From Corynebacterium tuscaniense (GTDB lineage Bacteria > Actinomycetota > Actinomycetes > Mycobacteriales > Mycobacteriaceae), in NCBI RefSeq assembly GCF_008693065.1, contig NZ_VXKH01000012.1, positions 1 to 38,122 of the forward strand: a DNA stretch of 38,122 nucleotides. The letters run 5' to 3'. The position numbers and the translations under genes were made by a program. This document shows positions 33,693 to 38,122 of this stretch, piece after piece (the first letter of the stretch is position 1; each line of letters begins with the position of its first letter). The notes beneath the pieces were generated by a model. It was not told the origin of the DNA. It did not search any database and was given only the letters and a program-made list of their open reading frames with translations.

Positions 33693-34871
33693 TTAGCCTT
33701 GCTCCTCTTGCAGGAGCTCCTTGAAGGAGTATGTGCCCGTCGGCTGGGTATCTTCATCCAACAGGTAGAGGCGCTTCACGGCGACAACGATCGCTTCGGC
33801 GATCGCGTCTCGCTGAGTCGGGTCCGTGACAATGGACACGTCACGCGGGTTAGTCAGATACCCCAACACCACCTCAACGGATGGCATCTCCGTCATGCGG
33901 AGCAGCTCCCACGTCCGGCCGTGGGTGTAGCAGTTACCCAGGTCTGTGCGCGCAACAATCTCACGCTGGATGAAACCCGAAAGGGTTTCCCCAGTCATTG
34001 AGGAGGCACCCTGCTCCGAACCGAAGTAGAACGTGGCCACACCGTTGGCCTTGTCATTGTGGTAGCGGTCCAGCTGCAAAGAGATAAGCAAATCCGCATC
34101 AAACCCATTCGCCATATCGGCGCGGGCCTTCGGCGAGGGGTGATCACCGCGGGGACGCGACATGATCGTCTCCATCCCGGCGGCAATCATGCGGGATTCC
34201 ACACGGGAAGCCAAATCCCACAAGATCTCCTCTTCGGAGATCCGCCCATGACGTCCCGTGACATCCATGGGATTAGACACGTCAATATTCGGGTCGATCA
34301 CTACGCGCTTACCCGTCAGACGCGGACCGGCCCTGCGGACCACCTCGCGCTCACGGATCGCCTGCGTGGAACCACCAGTGATCCGTCGGCCAAGCAGACT
34401 CAGGGCGTGAAGCGTTTCCGGCCCACACATCCCGTCATCCTGGATGCCGTAATTCAGCTGGTAATTCGACAACGCCTCATGCGTATCTGGGCCAAAGTGC
34501 CCATCAATACGCCCCGAATAAAAGCCCAATTCCTGCAGCTGCTTCTGCAACTGGCTCACATCATCGCCCACCATGATCTGGTTTGGCTCATAGCTCAGCA
34601 CACGCGCACCAAGCGTGTATGAGGCCTGACGCAGCTCACGCAACGTCAAATCATCAATCTCACCGGAGGGCAAAATCCCGCGCGACTGTTGGAAGGCTTT
34701 CAGGGTGTTCGCCAAAGCATCGTCGAAAAGCATTTCTTCCGGCGAAAATTTACGGCGACTCCACTCCCCCACGTCCCCCTCAAAACCAGTGAGCAGGCCG
34801 AGCCGCGCAAGCGTCGAGCGGACCTCAGCGACGCGCGGGCTCAAATCCCCCACCCCAAGACGTCCTATCAC
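33693..34871 (-). CDS. cwlM: CwlM-type amidase-fold protein with altered zinc ligands
   Basis: 392 residues from GTG 34871 (AAAGG upstream). Two peptidoglycan-binding type 1 domains (about 8-75 and 95-155; VAEVRSTLARLGLL, VSQLQKQLQELGFYSGRIDGHFGPDT) precede an Amidase_3 domain (about 180-380). Canonical Amidase_3 zinc histidines sit in DPGHGG and SIHAN; here these read VVIDPNIDV and LLISLQLDR, so both are missing, while a Glu in MPSVEVVLGYLTN is kept. There is no signal peptide. Mycobacterial CwlM is a cytoplasmic regulator that activates MurA when phosphorylated; a regulatory rather than lytic role fits. Downstream of trxA in a conserved order. Confidence 0.9.
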   Translation of the reverse strand: MIGRLGVGDLSPRVAEVRSTLARLGLLTGFEGDVGEWSRRKFSPEEMLFDDALANTLKAFQQSRGILPSGEIDDLTLRELRQASYTLGARVLSYEPNQIMVGDDVSQLQKQLQELGFYSGRIDGHFGPDTHEALSNYQLNYGIQDDGMCGPETLHALSLLGRRITGGSTQAIREREVVRRAGPRLTGKRVVIDPNIDVSNPMDVTGRHGRISEEEILWDLASRVESRMIAAGMETIMSRPRGDHPSPKARADMANGFDADLLISLQLDRYHNDKANGVATFYFGSEQGASSMTGETLSGFIQREIVARTDLGNCYTHGRTWELLRMTEMPSVEVVLGYLTNPRDVSIVTDPTQRDAIAEAIVVAVKRLYLLDEDTQPTGTYSFKELLQEEQG

Positions 34872-34950
34872 TACTCACCTTTCTTCACGGACTTGTACCG
34901 CAATAATCTTACTGACCATGCGGAATTAACCGACGATGGTCTGCCCCAAT

Positions 34951-35274
34951 CTAAATATGCGCCTCAAGGCGAGCAATAATGTCTTCCTTCGGCTCTACGC
35001 CAACAAAGTTTTCCACCACTTCCCCACCCTTGAAAATAAGCAGATTCGGGATCGACATTACCTGGTAAGTCGCAGCGAGTATGCGTTCCTGGTCCACGTT
35101 GACCTTCACCACCTTCGCGCGACCCGCCAGCTCCTCAGCCACATCCTCAAGAGCCGGTGCCAACCTGTGGCACGGCCCGCACCAGTCAGCCCAAAAATCC
35201 ACGAGAACCGGCACATCGGAATCAATGACTTCCTGCTTGAACGTGACCTGGTTCGCTTCGATAGAACCCGACAT
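34951..35274 (-). CDS. trxA: Thioredoxin
   Basis: 107 residues with the active site WADWCGPC (Cys32, Cys35), a conserved cis-Pro in SIPNLLIF and the end GVEPKEDIIARLEAHI. It reduces protein disulfides using electrons from TrxB, encoded 50 bases upstream. The sigM-trxB-trxA arrangement places it under probable SigM control. Confidence 0.96.
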   Translation of the reverse strand: MSGSIEANQVTFKQEVIDSDVPVLVDFWADWCGPCHRLAPALEDVAEELAGRAKVVKVNVDQERILAATYQVMSIPNLLIFKGGEVVENFVGVEPKEDIIARLEAHI

Positions 35275-35324
35275 TGAGTGCTCCTTATTAATAGTGGTTC
35301 AGCTTGACGTTAAAACTAGCGGTT

Positions 35325-36314
35325 TTAAAGCGACTCCAAGTAGTGCTCCGCATCAATGGCTGCCCGGCAACCAGAGCCCGCCGCGGTAATTGCCTGGCGG
35401 TAATAGTTATCTACCAGATCACCAGCAGCGAAGACACCCGAGATGGAGGTCTTGGTGCTCGGGTGCTCCACGGTGACATAGCCTTCCGCATCCGTGGCTA
35501 CCTGGCCCTCCAGGAAACTCGAGCGCGGATCGTGGCCGATAGCCACGAACATAGCGGTGGCGTCCAACTCAGATTCCTCCCCCGTCACAGTGTTCTTTAG
35601 ACGCAGACCGGCAACCTTGCCACCGTCTTCGAGGACTTCCTCCACAACCGTGTTGGTAAGGATCTCAATCTTCTCATTCGCCCGCGCACGGTCCAGCATG
35701 ATCTGGGAGGCACGGAACTCCTCACGGCGGTGAATGAGCGTGATCTTTGAACCAAAACGGCTGAGGAAGGTGGCTTCCTCCATCGCGGAATCCCCACCGC
35801 CAACAACGGCAATGTGCTGGTCCTTGAAGAAGAAGCCGTCACAGGTCGCGCACGTAGACACACCGCGACCAGTCAGCTGCTGCTCACCCGGAATACCCAA
35901 GTGGCGCGGGGCCGCACCGGTGGCCAGGATGACAGAACGGGCAGTGAAGACCTCATCCCCCACGTGCACCTTCTTAACTGCGCCCTCTAGCTCCACGCTA
36001 TCCACCATCTCCGCGCGCAGATCCGCGCCGAAACGCTCCGCCTGCGCACGCATCTCCATCATGAGATCCGGGCCCATAATGCCCTTCTCAAAACCGGGGT
36101 AATTTTCCACCTCAGTGGTGTTCATCAACTCACCACCGAACTCAAAACCTTCAAACACCAGTGGCTTCAGGTTTGCGCGCGCGGTGTACAACGCCGCCGT
36201 GTAGCCAGCGGGGCCGGAGCCAATAACGATGACATCGTGGGTGTCTTCCTCTCCTTCTCCGAACGGAGAAGAAGAGGTCGGAGTGGAAGTAGACATGGAG
36301 TTCGGTACGGTCAT
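35325..36314 (-). CDS. trxB: Thioredoxin reductase
   Basis: 329 residues including a Ser/Thr-rich N-terminal extension of about 25 residues (a later ATG at 36296 is possible). FAD motif [20 protein letters not shown], redox pair CATC (Cys155, Cys158), NADPH motif [12 protein letters not shown] followed by HRREEFRAS, and FAD site [12 protein letters not shown]. It transfers electrons from NADPH to thioredoxin. It begins 10 bases after sigM, with no gene between, so the two probably share a transcript. Confidence 0.96.
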   Translation of the reverse strand: MTVPNSMSTSTPTSSSPFGEGEEDTHDVIVIGSGPAGYTAALYTARANLKPLVFEGFEFGGELMNTTEVENYPGFEKGIMGPDLMMEMRAQAERFGADLRAEMVDSVELEGAVKKVHVGDEVFTARSVILATGAAPRHLGIPGEQQLTGRGVSTCATCDGFFFKDQHIAVVGGGDSAMEEATFLSRFGSKITLIHRREEFRASQIMLDRARANEKIEILTNTVVEEVLEDGGKVAGLRLKNTVTGEESELDATAMFVAIGHDPRSSFLEGQVATDAEGYVTVEHPSTKTSISGVFAAGDLVDNYYRQAITAAGSGCRAAIDAEHYLESL

Positions 36315-36324
36315 GCGTGCCAGT

Positions 36325-36912
36325 CTAACGTGCCACCTCGTCCGCGAAGTAGTCCACGATCATCTCGCGTGCCCTATGGCGCCGGGACTTCACGGTGCCC
36401 GGTGCCACGCCAAGTTCGCGGGCGGCGGTGTTGACGGTGAGCCCCTGGACGTCGATAAGCATGAGTGCCCTGCGGTGCGCAGACGGCATCTTCGCCAGGA
36501 TCTGCCGCAGCGCCATAATCCGATCAAAATTTTGGAATGGCGCATACGCAGCCGCATTGATCATGGCGGGCACCATCGTGTCTTCATCATCCAGGCTCAG
36601 GTGGCGGCGCTTGTTCTCAGCCCGTTTTGCGTGGTCATGGCCCGCGTTGACCACCAGGCGGTAGAGCCATGTGGCCAGGGCGGCCTCCGAGCGGAAGGTG
36701 TGCATGTTCAGTGAGGCTTTCAGCAGCGCTTCCTGCACAATATCCTGCGCATCGTGGTGGTTGCGTGCATTTCTGCGGGCCACCGCAATCAGCCGCGGAG
36801 TATGCCTATCGACGATCGCCTCAAACGCCCGCACATCCCCCTTCAAATATTCCGCCGCCAACGCCTCATCCGACCAGGCACGCTGCGCTTTTCTGCGCTG
36901 TAGCTTGTTCAT
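36325..36912 (-). CDS. sigM: ECF sigma factor SigM
   Basis: ATG at 36912 with GGGGGC upstream gives 195 residues; an in-frame TTG at 36924 is the alternative. Region 2: [19 protein letters not shown] and [13 protein letters not shown]. Region 4: [34 protein letters not shown]. In C. glutamicum SigM controls disulfide-stress genes including trxB and trxA, consistent with its position here. The mycobacterial order has an anti-sigma gene between sigM and trxB; here only 10 bases separate them, so any anti-sigma factor is encoded elsewhere or absent. Confidence 0.92.
   Translation of the reverse strand: MNKLQRRKAQRAWSDEALAAEYLKGDVRAFEAIVDRHTPRLIAVARRNARNHHDAQDIVQEALLKASLNMHTFRSEAALATWLYRLVVNAGHDHAKRAENKRRHLSLDDEDTMVPAMINAAAYAPFQNFDRIMALRQILAKMPSAHRRALMLIDVQGLTVNTAARELGVAPGTVKSRRHRAREMIVDYFADEVAR
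36450..36460 (+). repeat. Dispersed 11-mer CGTCGATAAGC, copy 10
   Basis: Plus orientation, antisense in sigM region 4 (sense CTT-ATC-GAC-GTC, LIDV). Confidence 0.7.
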
Positions 36913-36985
36913 GGTTGCCCCCAAACAATCCCAAATCCCCGAATATTTGTCTTCATTGTGGCATGCGAAGCGACGTTATGCCACC

Positions 36986-37011
36986 AAAAAGTGTCCACTT
37001 AAGTGGACACT
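36986..37011 (-). terminator. 22-base perfect palindrome with T-run, second terminator after the murJ-like gene
   Basis: AGTGTCCACTT (36990-37000) is followed directly by its exact reverse complement (37001-37011). On the minus strand it is followed by TTTTT (36990-36986), so it can act as an intrinsic terminator upstream of sigM. A regulator-binding role cannot be excluded. Confidence 0.7.
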
Positions 37012-37023
37012 GCGAAAAAGGTG

Positions 37024-37049
37024 AAAAACCCGCCGACTTTTAACGCGGG
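37024..37049 (-). terminator. Terminator overlapping the stop of the murJ-like gene
   Basis: On the minus strand CCCGC (37049-37045), loop containing the TAA stop, GCGGG (37033-37029), then TTTTT. It stands directly before the palindrome at 36986-37011, making a tandem terminator ahead of sigM. Confidence 0.7.
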
Positions 37050-38122
37050 CGTGTACCCACAATGGTGACTTCCCGGATCACAGCGGGCGCGCCATTCCAG
37101 GTGGGATTGTCAGCAGGGGCACTAATTGCAATGATGATGCCTTCGAGTTCGGCCAGCTCCGGCTGCTGCGGAACCTTGATGGAAAAGCGCTTGTCCGTCA
37201 GTGTTCCTGTGGAGATGACGGGAAGATCAGTGTCAGAGCTTCCTGTGGCCTCAGTGTTCGTGTTCTCGTGCGGAAGGGCGTAGATGGTGTAATCGAGCCC
37301 GCCGGTTTTGCTGTTGAGGATGATACTGCGCGCGGTGAAGTTGGTGTTTCCAGCGCGCTCCTGCGGGGTGAGCACAATCCGGTCACCGGGTGACACTGTT
37401 GCTGTGGTAGCGGTATCCCCATCCGCCAATGCTGCAAAAGCAGGGTCGGGGGTGACAGAAGAAATGATTACCGCGGGCTGTGCTGAATCGGTGGAATCAT
37501 TTTCAACCTTTTCCACAGAGTCCTTCGTCACCGGCGCATCGGGATTCTTACTGAACTGGCTGATCACAAAGACGCTCAATGCAGCAACGGCGACCACAGC
37601 CATGATGGCCGCTGAAACCAGTGCGGTTGTGCCCACGGTGCCCATACCACGTGCACCAAAACCAGCAACGAGTGCCGGCTGCGGTGCAATTTCCGGGGCG
37701 GGCTGGGGCGCCCCCAGCGTGGCGTCCGGCCGGGTTGCTGCCATCAGTAAGTCTTGTGCAGATTCCCAGGCAGCATCATCTGCCTCAATGCTCGCGGTGG
37801 CCAGCACCGTGGGGAAAGCGAGGACAACAATGCCATCCTCCGTCACGCGCATGCGGTTACGGTTATCCAGACCCAGCGCCAGCCCATGCTCGTGGGCGAA
37901 CTGGATGGACTTGCTCAGTGGCACCGTTGCGGCGTGGACTGCCTCCTCGACTAGTGGCGTGGTGGACTCGGCGACGGCCTGCAGGGAGGAACCTGAAATC
38001 CAGTCGGCTATAACAAGGCAGCCAGTGCGGTAGGAAATAACATCCAGAATCGGGGCGACCGCGGGCAGGTGCAGCTTTGCGATCGCCCGGGTGCGGTGGG
38101 CCACCCCGGCGGCGTCAAGCGC
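37040..38122 (-). CDS. C-terminal pseudokinase and extracellular domain of a MurJ (MviN)-like protein, partial
   Basis: 361 codons, open to the right edge: frame continues upstream of the GTG at 38104 (ALDAAG), so the gene begins outside the window. The cytoplasmic part (to about residue 145 of the visible piece) looks like a degenerate Ser/Thr kinase lobe (LPAVAPILDVISYRTGCLVIADWI, LALGLDNRNRMRVTEDGIVVLAFP) without the catalytic HRD and DFG motifs. A linker is followed by one transmembrane helix (about 163-187) and an external beta domain ending EVTIVGTRPR. This matches the C-terminal half of mycobacterial MviN/MurJ (lipid II flippase), whose phosphorylated pseudokinase binds FhaA, and it is in the expected position upstream of sigM. 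Whether it is fused to the flippase part cannot be seen. Confidence 0.75.
   Translation of the reverse strand, partial: ALDAAGVAHRTRAIAKLHLPAVAPILDVISYRTGCLVIADWISGSSLQAVAESTTPLVEEAVHAATVPLSKSIQFAHEHGLALGLDNRNRMRVTEDGIVVLAFPTVLATASIEADDAAWESAQDLLMAATRPDATLGAPQPAPEIAPQPALVAGFGARGMGTVGTTALVSAAIMAVVAVAALSVFVISQFSKNPDAPVTKDSVEKVENDSTDSAQPAVIISSVTPDPAFAALADGDTATTATVSPGDRIVLTPQERAGNTNFTARSIILNSKTGGLDYTIYALPHENTNTEATGSSDTDLPVISTGTLTDKRFSIKVPQQPELAELEGIIIAISAPADNPTWNGAPAVIREVTIVGTRPR

Overview
The window is the replication-origin region of an actinobacterium of the order Mycobacteriales, most probably a Corynebacterium. Three things point there: the minus-strand order murJ-type pseudokinase / sigM / trxB / trxA / cwlM, then parB-parA-rsmG-yidC-yidD-rnpA-rpmH, then dnaA-dnaN-recF-dciA-gyrB; the gyrA-DUF3566-tRNA-Ile-tRNA-Ala block; and Rib/G5-type secreted surface proteins. 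The species cannot be read from the sequence alone.

Layout from left to right. 1-3164: 5' part of a secretory lipase, then a translationally coupled CPBP membrane protease / histidine kinase / response regulator operon (all minus). 3304-6468: tRNA-Ala, tRNA-Ile, DUF3566 membrane protein and gyrA (minus). 6545-19348: about 13 kb of accessory DNA between gyrA and gyrB. It holds a ribbon-helix-helix protein with a Doc-like partner, a small secreted membrane protein, a DUF6918-like protein, a TPP-riboswitch thiamine salvage operon (thiD and two different tenA genes), and a surface-protein island. The island contains two alpha/beta hydrolase paralogs flanking a small and a 1625-residue surface protein that share a C-terminal membrane module, plus the remnant of a third surface gene. 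19349-28215: gyrB, an inserted ATPase (AAA_14/DUF4143), dciA, recF, dnaN and dnaA (minus). DnaA boxes lie on both sides of dnaA, so the origin appears bipartite. 29071-33576: rpmH, rnpA, yidD, yidC, rsmG, parA and parB (plus). 33693-38122: cwlM, trxA, trxB, sigM and the C-terminal part of a murJ-like pseudokinase gene (minus).

How the parts work together. The origin-proximal genes supply initiation (DnaA), clamp (DnaN), helicase loading (DciA), repair (RecF), supercoiling (GyrA/B), segregation (ParA/B), membrane insertion (YidC/YidD), RNase P protein, and a thiol-redox/cell-wall control block (SigM, TrxA/B, CwlM, MurJ pseudokinase). The accessory DNA adds adhesion, thiamine salvage and probable selfish or regulatory pairs.

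The most unexpected signal is an 11-base sequence, CGTCGATAAGC, found ten times with no mismatch on both strands. It falls in different reading frames and in non-coding DNA, so it behaves as a DNA-level signal rather than a protein motif. Other points: a Doc-like protein whose Fic motif has lost most catalytic residues next to a perfect operator palindrome; a surface-gene remnant lying in frame behind a hydrolase stop codon; a G5 array that is a three-domain unit repeated twice; and an amidase-fold CwlM lacking its expected zinc histidines.
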